Source: Oscillospiraceae bacterium
GTDB taxonomy: Bacteria; Bacillota; Clostridia; Oscillospirales; Oscillospiraceae
Assembly (NCBI GenBank): GCA_902778275.1
Contig: CACYXE010000003.1
Span: 1 to 64,000 of the forward strand
Direction of reading: 5' to 3'
DNA length: 64,000 bases
The position numbers and the translations under genes were made by a program. Shown piece by piece: positions 33,049 to 40,464 of the stretch. Numbering within the stretch: the stretch's first letter is position 1; every line of letters starts with the position of its first letter. The notes beneath the pieces are model-generated. The model saw nothing but the letters and a program-made list of their open reading frames with translations, ran no database searches and was not told where the DNA came from.

Positions 33049-33465
33049 ATGGTTCAAATCATTATGGGTCTGAAAGGATCCGGCAAGACGAAAAAACTGG
33101 TCGACATGGTCCGCGCGGCGGTCAACGAGGAGACCGGCGATGTGGTGTGTATCGAGAAGGAGCGGAAGCTCACCTTCGATATCCCCTATCAGGCGCGGCT
33201 GATCGAGGCCGGCAGCTATGACGTTGGCAACTATGAGTTTCTGAAGGGGCTGATCTGCGGCGTGCACGCCGGCAACTATGACATCACCCATTTCTTTATC
33301 GATAATTTCTATAAACTGGTCAACGACAAATCCGTGGAAGCCCTCGAGAGCTTCCTGGCCTGGCTGGATAAGTTTTCCGCCGCGGAGAACATCAGCTTCG
33401 TGATCAGTGTTTCCGCCGATCCCGCCACCGTCTCCGACGAGGTGAGGAAGTACATCCTGCAATAA
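33049..33465 (+). CDS. Small P-loop ATP-binding protein of unknown role
   Basis: The 138-residue protein has Walker A MGLKGSGKTK at about residues 6-15 and a probable Walker B hydrophobic-D stretch (THFFIDNFYKL, about 82-92). A sensor-like FVISVSADPATVSDEV comes near the end. The ATG is chosen because GGAG lies 11 bases upstream; the in-frame GTG 9 bases earlier is too close to it. The protein is too short for a kinase with a lid domain and is not a known family to me. It lies between the two dehydratase loci, with its own terminator. Confidence 0.75.
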   Translation: MVQIIMGLKGSGKTKKLVDMVRAAVNEETGDVVCIEKERKLTFDIPYQARLIEAGSYDVGNYEFLKGLICGVHAGNYDITHFFIDNFYKLVNDKSVEALESFLAWLDKFSAAENISFVISVSADPATVSDEVRKYILQ

Positions 33466-33480
33466 TCTCCTGTTTCAAAG

Positions 33481-33525
33481 AAAAAGGGCCGCTGCAATCC
33501 GTCAGAGCTTGCAGCGGCCCTTTTT
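33481..33525 (+). terminator. Terminator after the small P-loop gene
   Basis: Stem AAAAAGGGCCGCTGCAA/TTGCAGCGGCCCTTTTT with an 11-base loop; symmetrical, so it may act on both strands. Confidence 0.9.
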
Positions 33526-33537
33526 GCCGCTCAGCGC

Positions 33538-33566
33538 TTGCCCCCAAGGCGGAAACATGATATGCT
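33538..33566 (+). promoter_or_regulatory. Promoter for the alaX-type gene
   Basis: TTGCCC (33538-33543), a 17 bp spacer and TATGCT (33561-33566), 33 bases before the ATG. Confidence 0.5.
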
Positions 33567-33598
33567 CTCTCCAAAGATTTCGATTTGTGAGGTGCGCC

Positions 33599-34756
33599 AT
33601 GACGGAAAAGCTTTATGATATCGACAGCGGGATCTTCGCCTTCACCGCCTGTGTCACCGGCTGTGAGACGGCGGGGAAGGGCTATGCCCTGACGCTGGAC
33701 CGGACGGCCTTCTTCCCGGAAGGCGGCGGCCAGCAGGCGGATACCGGCAGTATCGGCGATGCGCGGGTGCTGGACGTGCAGGAGGAGGGCGGTGAGATCC
33801 GCCACTATACCGACAGGCCTGTCGCCGCGGGCGCGGAAGTCTCCTGCGCCCTGGACGCGGAGCAGCGGCGCCGCCGGATGCAGAACCACTCCGGCGAGCA
33901 TGTGATCTCCGGGCTGATCCACAGCCTGTACGCTTGGGACAACGTGGGCTTTCACATGGGAGAGAGCTGCATGACCATGGACTACAGCGGGGAGCTGAGC
34001 TGGGAAGAGCTGATACGGGTGGAGACTCTGGCCAACGAGGTCGTGCGGGACGACCTGCCCATTCGCGCCTGGTACCCGGACCCGGAGCAGCTGCGGGACA
34101 TGGTCTACCGCAGCAAGCTGGAACTGACGGAAAACGTGCGCATCGTGGAGATCCACGGCATCGACCGCTGCGCCTGCTGCGCGCCCCATGTGGCCAGCAC
34201 CGGGCAAATCGGCGCGGTGAAGATCCTGACGGCGGAGCGGCACCGGGGCGGCACCCGCATCACTGCCCTCTGCGGCATGGACGCCATGGAGGACTACCGG
34301 GCCCGGCAGGAGAGCGTCACCGCCATCTCCGCGCTGCTCAGCGCCAAGCGGGAGGAGGTGGCCCCGGCGGTGGAGCGGCTGCTGGGGGAGCGGGACCGGC
34401 TCAAGGAGCGCGTCGCGTCGCTGAGCATGGAGCTGGTGCGCCTGCGGGCGGAGAACGTTCTGCCCACGGAGGGCAATCTCTGCCTGTTCGACACCGTCCT
34501 GGACGAGGTGGCCCAGCGGGAGCTGGTCAATCTGCTGATGGCGCGCTGCTCCGGCGCTGCCGCCGTCTTCTGCGGAGACGACGAAAACGGCTACCGCTAT
34601 ATCATCGGCAGCCTGCACACGGATCTGCGCGCCGCTGCCCGGAACATCAACGCCGCCATCGGCGGCCGGGGCGGCGGCTCGCCCGCCATGATCCAGGGCC
34701 GCGCGGCGGCGAAAGCCGCAGAGATCCGGACATATTTTGACAGCGCAAGTATTTAG
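33599..34756 (+). CDS. Alanyl-tRNA editing protein (AlaX-L type, with DHHA1 domain)
   Basis: The 385-residue protein begins at ATG 33599 with GAGGTG 4 bases upstream. The N-terminal part has FFPEGGGQQADTG as in the alanyl-tRNA synthetase editing region. The zinc ligands follow as HSGEH (HxxxH) and CACCAPHVASTGQIG (CxxxH). A coiled region (about 235-285) and a C-terminal DHHA1 domain with NAAIGGRGGGSPAMIQGRA come next. Such free-standing proteins cleave serine or glycine wrongly attached to tRNA-Ala. It is unrelated in function to the flanking dehydratases. No terminator is seen before the next promoters. Confidence 0.92.
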   Translation: MTEKLYDIDSGIFAFTACVTGCETAGKGYALTLDRTAFFPEGGGQQADTGSIGDARVLDVQEEGGEIRHYTDRPVAAGAEVSCALDAEQRRRRMQNHSGEHVISGLIHSLYAWDNVGFHMGESCMTMDYSGELSWEELIRVETLANEVVRDDLPIRAWYPDPEQLRDMVYRSKLELTENVRIVEIHGIDRCACCAPHVASTGQIGAVKILTAERHRGGTRITALCGMDAMEDYRARQESVTAISALLSAKREEVAPAVERLLGERDRLKERVASLSMELVRLRAENVLPTEGNLCLFDTVLDEVAQRELVNLLMARCSGAAAVFCGDDENGYRYIIGSLHTDLRAAARNINAAIGGRGGGSPAMIQGRAAAKAAEIRTYFDSASI

Positions 34757-34780
34757 ACACTTTCCACCAAGATGTATAAT
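34753..34780 (+). promoter_or_regulatory. Upstream promoter (P1) of dehydratase locus 2
   Basis: TTAGAC (34753-34758), a 16 bp spacer and TATAAT (34775-34780); it begins inside the end of the alaX-type gene. Confidence 0.5.
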
Positions 34781-34830
34781 ATATGCCCTATTTACAACAA
34801 CATTTTTTAGCAAATTTGACGAAAAGCCGA

Positions 34831-34859
34831 TTGACAATTAACTGACGTTTCTTTATAAT
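34831..34859 (+). promoter_or_regulatory. Consensus promoter (P2) of dehydratase locus 2
   Basis: TTGACA (34831-34836), exactly 17 bp, then TATAAT (34854-34859): a perfect match to the sigma-70/A consensus, the strongest in the window. Confidence 0.93.
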
Positions 34860-34874
34860 AAATAGCGTGAGAGT

Positions 34875-34906
34875 GGCCGCATTGCCGGGAAACCGGCAGG
34901 GCGGCC
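34875..34906 (+). promoter_or_regulatory. GNRA-capped hairpin in the leader of dehydratase locus 2
   Basis: Outer arms GGCCGC/GCGGCC (34875-34880 and 34901-34906) and inner arms TGCCGG/CCGGCA around a GAAA loop. No U-run follows, so it is not a terminator; it may stabilise the mRNA. Confidence 0.6.
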
Positions 34907-34935
34907 AAAAACCGGAAAGAATTTGGAGGGTTACC

Positions 34936-36147
34936 GTGAAAGATCTCAAGCACTTGATCTTCTTTGAGAATCTGCTTCAGGAAGCCAACAACGACCTTGT
35001 CAAACAGGCCAAGGCTGAGGGCAAGAGAGCTGTGGGCTATACCTGTTATTTCATGCCTGAAGTGCTTCTCGACCTGCCCGGCTGCTTCTCGGTCCGTCTG
35101 AGGGCGCCGCGCTGCACATCCCCCGACATCGCGACCTACTACATGTCCGCCCGCGTATGTCACTACGCCCGCAGCCTCCTGGAGCGCGCCCTGGAGGGCG
35201 GCTTCAACTTCCTGGACGCCCAGATGGCCACTGAGACCTGCACCGCCACCTGCCGTTTCCAGGAGCATCTGCAGCAGAAGCATCTGGATTCCGTGCAGGA
35301 TATGCGCATCATCGACAATGATGACTTCTTCTGCGAATTCAGCGACGTCCCGTTCAAGAACAATCAGATCGCCTACGAGCATTTCACCGATCAGCTGCGC
35401 GCCCATGTGCTGCAGCCCCTGCACGATCACTTCGGCATCGACATCTCCGACGACGCCATCCGCGCCGCCGTGGAGCAGCAGAACGAGGTCAGCCGCCTGA
35501 TCAACGAGATCGGCGAGTACCGCAAGCTGGACAACCCCACCATCACCGGTTATGAGTTCCACGTGATCCAGCTGGTGAGCCTGGCCTGCCCCAAGTATCT
35601 GATCCTGCCCTACCTGCGTGAGACCGCCGAAGAGATGAAGACCCGTAAGCCCGACCGCAAGAAGGACTTCCGCTGCAAGGTGGTCCTGGCCGGCTCCGAG
35701 AACGACGATCCCGACTTCACCAAGCTGGTGGAGAGCTGCGGCGCCCGCGTGGTCTGCGACCGCTACTGCTACGGCGCGGTGGAGAGCCGTCAGATCATCG
35801 ATCTGCCCGAGGGCGTGGATCCTCTGTTCGCCATTGCAAAGCACTATCTGACCACCTCCAACTGTCCCCGCTTCATGCCCCAGGACGAGATGCGCGCCAG
35901 AAAGAAGAGACTGGCCGAGTTGGTCAAGGAGTATAAGGCCGACGGCATCATTATCGCCTCCAACAAGTTCTGCGAGTACTGGAGCTATGAGCGTGTCATC
36001 GACACCGTCATCATGAACCGCGATTTTGGCATCCCTGTGTGCTCCATCGAGAAGGAATACATCAACACCGCCTCCGGCCAGCTGCGTACCCGCTTCCAGG
36101 CCTTCGTTGAGAGCGTTGAGATCAAGCAGATTCAGGAGGGCAAGTAA
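34936..36147 (+). CDS. 2-hydroxyacyl-CoA dehydratase family protein, small subunit (locus 2)
   Basis: The 403-residue protein is read from GTG 34936 because GGAGGG lies 5 bases upstream and the sequence then matches the start of the locus 1 copy (KDLKHLIFFENLL against KDLKHLIYFENLL). An in-frame ATG at 34867 lies within the leader hairpin region. Family marks are GYTCYFMPEVLLDLPGC, RLRAPRCTSPDI, NPTITGYEFHVIQ, VVLAGSENDDPDF and NKFCEYWSYE. It is probably the partner subunit that helps carry the iron-sulfur cluster. Codon use is strongly biased to the commonest GC-ending codons and the promoter is consensus, which suggests high expression. Confidence 0.88.
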   Translation: MKDLKHLIFFENLLQEANNDLVKQAKAEGKRAVGYTCYFMPEVLLDLPGCFSVRLRAPRCTSPDIATYYMSARVCHYARSLLERALEGGFNFLDAQMATETCTATCRFQEHLQQKHLDSVQDMRIIDNDDFFCEFSDVPFKNNQIAYEHFTDQLRAHVLQPLHDHFGIDISDDAIRAAVEQQNEVSRLINEIGEYRKLDNPTITGYEFHVIQLVSLACPKYLILPYLRETAEEMKTRKPDRKKDFRCKVVLAGSENDDPDFTKLVESCGARVVCDRYCYGAVESRQIIDLPEGVDPLFAIAKHYLTTSNCPRFMPQDEMRARKKRLAELVKEYKADGIIIASNKFCEYWSYERVIDTVIMNRDFGIPVCSIEKEYINTASGQLRTRFQAFVESVEIKQIQEGK

Positions 36148-36148
36148 G

Positions 36149-37705
36149 ATGGCAAAGAAAGATATCAAGAAAGCGCTGAAGGATTTCTGGTACGGCAAGC
36201 CCCACTCCGCTGAAGAGGGCGGCCGCCGTCTGGGAGATCTGCACGAGGAAAAGACCCACCTGTACAAGCACAGAGAGTGGCGCGGCGTCAAGGACACCAT
36301 GTACTACTTCTACATGATCTGGCTGTACAACTACATTTTCATGGTGAAGGACGTCATGGTCATGGGCGGCCTGGTGAACTTCGCCAAGGGCGTCTGGCGC
36401 TATCGTTGGGTCGGTCAGACCTATCTGCCGGTTCTGCACTGGTTCGACCGCGGCCTGGAAGGCATGCGCGGCCCCGCTCTGGCGGGCTCCGCCTGGCACT
36501 ATCGCGCCATGGTCAGCACCACCATCCGTCAGTTCCAGCGCATGTTCGCCGCGGACACCCGTCTGCACGGCGGCAAGCAGAACGACCTGTACAAGCACAC
36601 CATCGCCCACAACGAGACCGTTTGGGGCGGCGTGTTCTATCCCTGGGACGGTGAGATCACCAACGTGCCTCTGGAGATGATCCCCTACTTCGTCACCTGC
36701 CACGTCAACTCTCACACCGTTCTCAACTACATCGACGCGGTCCAGTCCATCGGCCTGCCCGGCGACCCCTGCCCCATGTGCCAGGCCGAGTCCGGCATCT
36801 TCGTCCTGGACGACGTGCCCGACTACGCCAAGGCCGTGGTCACCTGCAACGAGGCCTGCGACGCTTCCGTCTCCACCTCCACCCTGCAGGACTGGTTCTT
36901 CGACAAGCCCCTGTTCTCCCTGCCCATGCCCATGCTCGTCGAGGATCAGTACGGCATCCCCTTCAGCTGGGAGAAGCTGGTCAAGAAGCTGGAGCTGCAG
37001 AACCAGCTGCAGCGCTTCGAGTGGGAGAAATGGGAAGTGGCCGGCAAGTCCGACTATTATCCCATCAACGGTGTTGCCCAGGCCCTGTACCGCATCTATC
37101 AGACCCAGTACGGCGATTGGGAGATCTGGCACGTCACCGACAAAAAGGTCCGCAAGATCCTGGAGAAATGCGTCTCCAAGAAGATCAACACCTTCCCCCA
37201 GACCCGCCATCGCGTGATCGCCTGGTCCTGCGCGCCGCTGTACTATTCCAACTGGTGCACCTGGGCCTACAACTGCTGGGGCCTGAACGTTATCATCAAC
37301 ATGGACTCTCTGATGTTCGACATGGAGATCCGCACCGATTCCTACGAGCACACCCTCGAGGATATGGCCCAGTACCACATGTGGGCGCCCATGCGCCGCA
37401 TGGCCGTCGGCGGCATGAAGCATATGTTCGAGCTGTGGGAGTATATGGAGCGCTTCAACTGCGACATGGTCGCCATGTATGACCAGCTGCAGTGCAAGGG
37501 CGTTCAGGGTCTGCACGGCCTGTTTGAGGACGAGTTCCGCAACCGGAACGTGAAGGCCTTCTGGATCCCCCATGCCCTGCCCGACAGCCGGACCGTCTCC
37601 CGCGCGGAGATCCGCCGTCTGATCAACGACTATATGACCACCGTCATGCACGAAGAGCCGCTGGATCCGTCTCTGCTGGACTTCGACGATTCCATGACCT
37701 GGTAA
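36149..37705 (+). CDS. 2-hydroxyacyl-CoA dehydratase family protein, large subunit (locus 2)
   Basis: The 518-residue protein starts one base after the small-subunit stop, behind AGGAGGG. Residues about 45-80 are rich in aromatic and hydrophobic residues (MYYFYMIWLYNYIFMVKD), a segment that could lie on the membrane. The HGD-D region follows with PCPMCQAESGIF and TCNEACDASVST, then RHRVIAWSCAPLYYSNW, FNCDMVAMYDQLQCKG and IPHALPDSRTVSRAEIRRL. The paralogue at 29973 shares this plan, including the YRW motif near residue 85-90. Substrate is unknown; an unusual hydroxyacyl-CoA is possible. Confidence 0.86.
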   Translation: MAKKDIKKALKDFWYGKPHSAEEGGRRLGDLHEEKTHLYKHREWRGVKDTMYYFYMIWLYNYIFMVKDVMVMGGLVNFAKGVWRYRWVGQTYLPVLHWFDRGLEGMRGPALAGSAWHYRAMVSTTIRQFQRMFAADTRLHGGKQNDLYKHTIAHNETVWGGVFYPWDGEITNVPLEMIPYFVTCHVNSHTVLNYIDAVQSIGLPGDPCPMCQAESGIFVLDDVPDYAKAVVTCNEACDASVSTSTLQDWFFDKPLFSLPMPMLVEDQYGIPFSWEKLVKKLELQNQLQRFEWEKWEVAGKSDYYPINGVAQALYRIYQTQYGDWEIWHVTDKKVRKILEKCVSKKINTFPQTRHRVIAWSCAPLYYSNWCTWAYNCWGLNVIINMDSLMFDMEIRTDSYEHTLEDMAQYHMWAPMRRMAVGGMKHMFELWEYMERFNCDMVAMYDQLQCKGVQGLHGLFEDEFRNRNVKAFWIPHALPDSRTVSRAEIRRLINDYMTTVMHEEPLDPSLLDFDDSMTW

Positions 37706-37722
37706 GAGGAGGAAAATGAGAA

Positions 37723-37941
37723 ATGTGCAAATTCGGTAAGTTTCTTCTAAAGCTCCTGGGTGTTGCCCTCGTGCTGAACGTGGGTCTGTTCCTGGTGTTC
37801 TTCTTCGACCTGGACGGCAAGCTGCTCTTTAACGTGGTGGAGCCTTTCCTGAAGAACCACTATGACAATATGGAGCGCAAGGACACCCTGAAGGCGCCTT
37901 ACGACATCGACAAGTTCCCCAAGTATGATTATAATTCCTGA
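37723..37941 (+). CDS. Small single-pass membrane protein linked to 2-hydroxyacyl-CoA dehydratase (copy 2)
   Basis: The 72-residue protein starts MCKFGKFLLKLLG, with one membrane helix (about 12-28, VALVLNVGLFLVFFF) and a C-terminal tail FNVVEPFLKNHYDNMERKD then APYDIDKFPKYDYNS. It is paralogous to the 61-residue protein at 29769; the most conserved part is the V-V-x-P-F-L-x-x-H-Y-D motif just after the helix. It sits 17 bases after the large subunit, with AGAGGAGG upstream, and 25 bases before the broken activase gene. Function is not known; a membrane anchor is the simplest idea. Confidence 0.78.
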   Translation: MCKFGKFLLKLLGVALVLNVGLFLVFFFDLDGKLLFNVVEPFLKNHYDNMERKDTLKAPYDIDKFPKYDYNS

Positions 37942-37966
37942 GAAGAAGTAGAGGAGATAAGAGGTA

Positions 37967-38649
37967 ATGAAGTATTTCGGCGGATGCGACGTAGGTTCTA
38001 CCTACACGAAAGCAGTCATTCTGGATGAAACCGGCAAGATCGTGGCTGACACCACCATCATGAGCAAGATCAACTCCGAGCAGAGCGCTATTGCGGCCAT
38101 GGCCGAGGTGTGCGCGAAAGCGGGCCTGAAGGACTCCAAGGAACTGAGCTACCTGATCGGCACGGGCTACGGCCGCAACAAGGTCCCCTTTGCCGACGAG
38201 AACATTTCCGAGATCAGCTGCCATGCCATGGGCGTGCATGTGACCAATCCGGAAGTCAAGGCCATTATCGACATCGGCGGCCAGGACGTGAAGGGCATCA
38301 GCGTTGACACGGACGGCACGGTGAAGAACTTCGCCATGAACGACAAGTGCTCTGCGGGCACGGGCCGTTTCTTCGAGGCGATGGCGCGCAGCTTTGAGCT
38401 GAGCCTGCCTGAGTTCTCCAAGCTGTCTCTCACGGCGAAGAACGTGATCCCCATCACGGCGCAGTGCACGGTGTTTGCGGAGTCCGAGGTATCACGCTGA
38501 CGGGCGGCTGCGCGAAGAACGACGGGCTGAAGGAAGCCATCGAGCATGTGCTGAAGCTGAAGGTCGTGGACCTGAAGACCGACCCGCAGCTGATGGGCGC
38601 TCTGGGCGCTGCCGAGTATGCCCGCCAGAAGGGCCTGGCCAAGAAGTAA
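37967..38649 (+). pseudogene. 2-hydroxyacyl-CoA dehydratase activase (HgdC-type), disrupted by internal deletion and frameshift
   Basis: The first frame (37967-38500) encodes the ASKHA ATPase lobe: GCDVGSTYTKAVILD, GTGYGRNKVPFAD, EISCHAMGVH, IDIGGQDVKGIS, the cluster-binding NDKCSAGTGRFFE and CTVFAESEV, and then reads into a stop within three codons. The second frame, shifted, encodes the normal end: GITLTGGCAKNDGLKEAIEH and PQLMGALGAAEYARQKG (to 38649). In intact HgdC proteins (about 260 residues) roughly 35 residues lie between these two parts, including a second cysteine-flanking helix (AGIHRSVASRV-like). Those residues are absent here, and the loss is not a multiple of three. The junction is at about 38488-38492. 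As read, the product could not close the ATP site. A real deletion or an assembly error are both possible. Confidence 0.85.
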
Positions 38650-38672
38650 GTTTTCAGTTTTCAGATTTAAGT

Positions 38673-38706
38673 AAAAGACGCGGAAGCAGTTGCTTCCGCG
38701 TCTTTT
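38673..38706. terminator. Bidirectional terminator
   Basis: A 16 bp perfect stem AAAAGACGCGGAAGCA/TGCTTCCGCGTCTTTT with a GT loop. It serves the activase on one side and the DUF1858 operon on the other. Confidence 0.92.
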
Positions 38707-38708
38707 CG

Positions 38709-38936
38709 TTATTCATGTTCGGCGATCAGCCGCCGCAGCTTGTCCAGCAGCTTCTCCGCCGGGTAGCCGGTGAACTTGCTCACGTCGGCCACCGTGTACT
38801 TTCTGGTCAGCGCCCGGACCGCCGGGTTGCTGAGGCTTTTCAGCCGGGGGTCGTAGTCCGGCAGCACCTGTACCAGCCAGGGATAGGCGTTCAGAATGTC
38901 CGAGATGCGGCTGTTTTCATCGTAGGGGAACTCCAT
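38709..38936 (-). CDS. DUF1858 domain-containing protein
   Basis: The 75-residue protein starts at ATG 38934-38936 with GGAGG 6 bases upstream. The sequence (SRISDILNAYPWLVQVLPDY, then LTRKYTVADVSKFTGYP and LLDKLRRLIAEHE) fits DUF1858, a small helical domain also found at the N-terminus of ScdA-type proteins. It often occurs next to redox or metal-related genes, but its role is unknown. It is the last gene of the minus-strand run from trmB, 10 bases after the anti-sigma gene. Confidence 0.8.
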   Translation of the reverse strand: MEFPYDENSRISDILNAYPWLVQVLPDYDPRLKSLSNPAVRALTRKYTVADVSKFTGYPAEKLLDKLRRLIAEHE

Positions 38937-38946
38937 ATGCCGCCTC

Positions 38947-39813
38947 CTATTCAGACAGGAACGCTTCCAGCGCTGCCCGGTCACAGTCGGCCAGATACAG
39001 GCTGCCGTCGGAGAGCTCGTAGAACAGCTCTCCGTCCTGCTCGTAGATCCACAGGCTGTCATAGCCGTCGCCGTCAGCCACGATCACCTGGTACAGCGGC
39101 TGCTCCGGCTTTGCGGCCGTGTCCGCATAGCCGCCGCCCAGAAAGACCAGCAGCTCGTCTTCCGAAAGCCGGTCGGACACATCAAAGGCGGCGCCGCTGT
39201 CGGCGGCCACAGCGCCGTTGCTGACCGCGCCGGCGGCGCTCTCCGCCGCGGCATAGGCGGCTGCAGGGGCCTCCTCCGCTTTCGCGGGCTCATACAGCTT
39301 GGCGGCCCGATCGCTGTCGGCGGCCTCGTATAACGCAGCGGATTCGTCGCTCTTTGCGATCTCATAGAACGCGGCGTCGTCATCGCTGCGGGCTTCTGCG
39401 GCCTGCGGAGTGTCGTCGCTGCGGGTGGAGGTCGTGATGTTGCTGCCCGCCAGCATGACGGAATTTGCACTGGAGGCCGCGCCCTTGGGCCGCAGCACGC
39501 CGGTGCCCATGGAAATGCCCACGATCAGGGCCAGACAGGCCGCTGTGGACAGAATGATCTTCATCGGGCGGGAGAGGCGGTTCTTTTTGCGGAGCTCGGC
39601 GCGGCGGATCTCCGCCATCACATTGTAGCGAAGGGACTCGGGCGGCTCCTCCAACTGATCCTCCAGCGCCTTGGACAGCGCGGAGAAGCTCTTGTACATG
39701 GCCGCGCAGGCTTCGCAGTTGGGCAGGTGCGCCTTCAGCACGCCCTGCTCGACCGGGGACAGGTCCTCGTCCAGCATGCGGCTGATGAGCTCCTGGTAGT
39801 ATGAACAAATCAT
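38947..39813 (-). CDS. Zinc-finger anti-sigma factor with repeat-containing extracytoplasmic domain
   Basis: The 288-residue protein starts at ATG 39811-39813 with GGAGG 9 bases upstream, 5 bases after the sigma factor stop. The N-terminus has the anti-sigma zinc motif HLPNCEAC (H29, C33, C36). One membrane helix (about 84-103) separates it from an outer domain. In that domain residues about 143-191 consist of four 12-13 residue repeats of the form S-D-x-x-A-A-x-Y-E-x-A. The C-terminal part (LYQVIVADGDGYDSLWIYEQDG) is a small beta domain. It should hold the ECF sigma factor at the membrane until a signal arrives; the outer repeats are probably a spacer or stalk. Confidence 0.87.
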   Translation of the reverse strand: MICSYYQELISRMLDEDLSPVEQGVLKAHLPNCEACAAMYKSFSALSKALEDQLEEPPESLRYNVMAEIRRAELRKKNRLSRPMKIILSTAACLALIVGISMGTGVLRPKGAASSANSVMLAGSNITTSTRSDDTPQAAEARSDDDAAFYEIAKSDESAALYEAADSDRAAKLYEPAKAEEAPAAAYAAAESAAGAVSNGAVAADSGAAFDVSDRLSEDELLVFLGGGYADTAAKPEQPLYQVIVADGDGYDSLWIYEQDGELFYELSDGSLYLADCDRAALEAFLSE

Positions 39814-39818
39814 GGGTT

Positions 39819-40430
39819 TCAACCTCCTCCCTGTTTACTTGACGCGAAGGAATCGGGAATGTTCCCGTCGGCAATCAGAAAGGCGCACAGCTTTTTTCGC
39901 GCCCGGAAGATCCGGGATTTCACCGTGCCCGCCTCCAGATCCAGCGTCTCGGCGATCTCCTCGTAGCTGAGCCCCTGGATCTCCCGCAGCAGCAGGATCT
40001 GACGCTGCTCCGCGCTGAGGGACTGCAGCCCCCGCCGCACCGCCTCCTGGGTCAGGCTGCGCTCCAGCAACTGCTCCGGCGACTGGCTCTCGTCCGGGAT
40101 GTCCATCTGGCTCTCCTCGCCGTCCTCATCCTCCAGGGAGAGAGAGGAGGCAGGCCGCCGGTTCTGCCTGCGCAGGAAATCCAGACACACATTGGACACG
40201 ATCCGGTAAAGCCACACGGAGAACTTGCTGTCCCCCCGAAAGCCGGGCAGGGAAGTGTAGGCCTTGACAAAAGCCTCCTGGGCCATGTCCTCCGCGTCCT
40301 GGGCGTTGCCCGTCATGCGCAGGGCCAGGTTGTATACGTTTTTTTCATGGGCGGCTACCAGAGCCTCGAAGGCGTTTCCGTCGCCGTCCAGCACCCGGCG
40401 GATCACCGCCGCCTCCTGTTCTCGGGTCAT
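39819..40430 (-). CDS. ECF-type RNA polymerase sigma factor
   Basis: The 203-residue protein has sigma region 2 (about 20-90: YNLALRMTGNAQDAEDMAQEAF, FSVWLYRIVSNVCLDFLRR) and region 4 (about 130-185: LSAEQRQILLLREIQGLSYEEIAETL, then GTVKSRIFRARKKL). A linker rich in Ser/Glu/Asp lies between. It is translationally coupled to a zinc-finger anti-sigma factor, as in SigW-type stress systems. The start ATG follows GTGAGGC. It begins 34 bases after the dus gene, so it may be read from the trmB operon, from a promoter of its own, or both. Confidence 0.93.
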   Translation of the reverse strand: MTREQEAAVIRRVLDGDGNAFEALVAAHEKNVYNLALRMTGNAQDAEDMAQEAFVKAYTSLPGFRGDSKFSVWLYRIVSNVCLDFLRRQNRRPASSLSLEDEDGEESQMDIPDESQSPEQLLERSLTQEAVRRGLQSLSAEQRQILLLREIQGLSYEEIAETLDLEAGTVKSRIFRARKKLCAFLIADGNIPDSFASSKQGGG

Positions 40431-40464
40431 TGCCTCACTCCTCTCTGTGTTTTTGAGGGGCTTT

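Noticed and set aside
34867..34935. ATG at 34867 as start of the locus 2 small subunit
   Set aside because: It lies in the leader hairpin region with no ribosome site, and similarity to the paralogue begins at the GTG at 34936.
38480..38500. Programmed ribosomal frameshift in the activase gene
   Set aside because: There is no slippery heptamer, and residues needed for the ATP site are missing at the junction, so a frameshift alone would not restore the protein.
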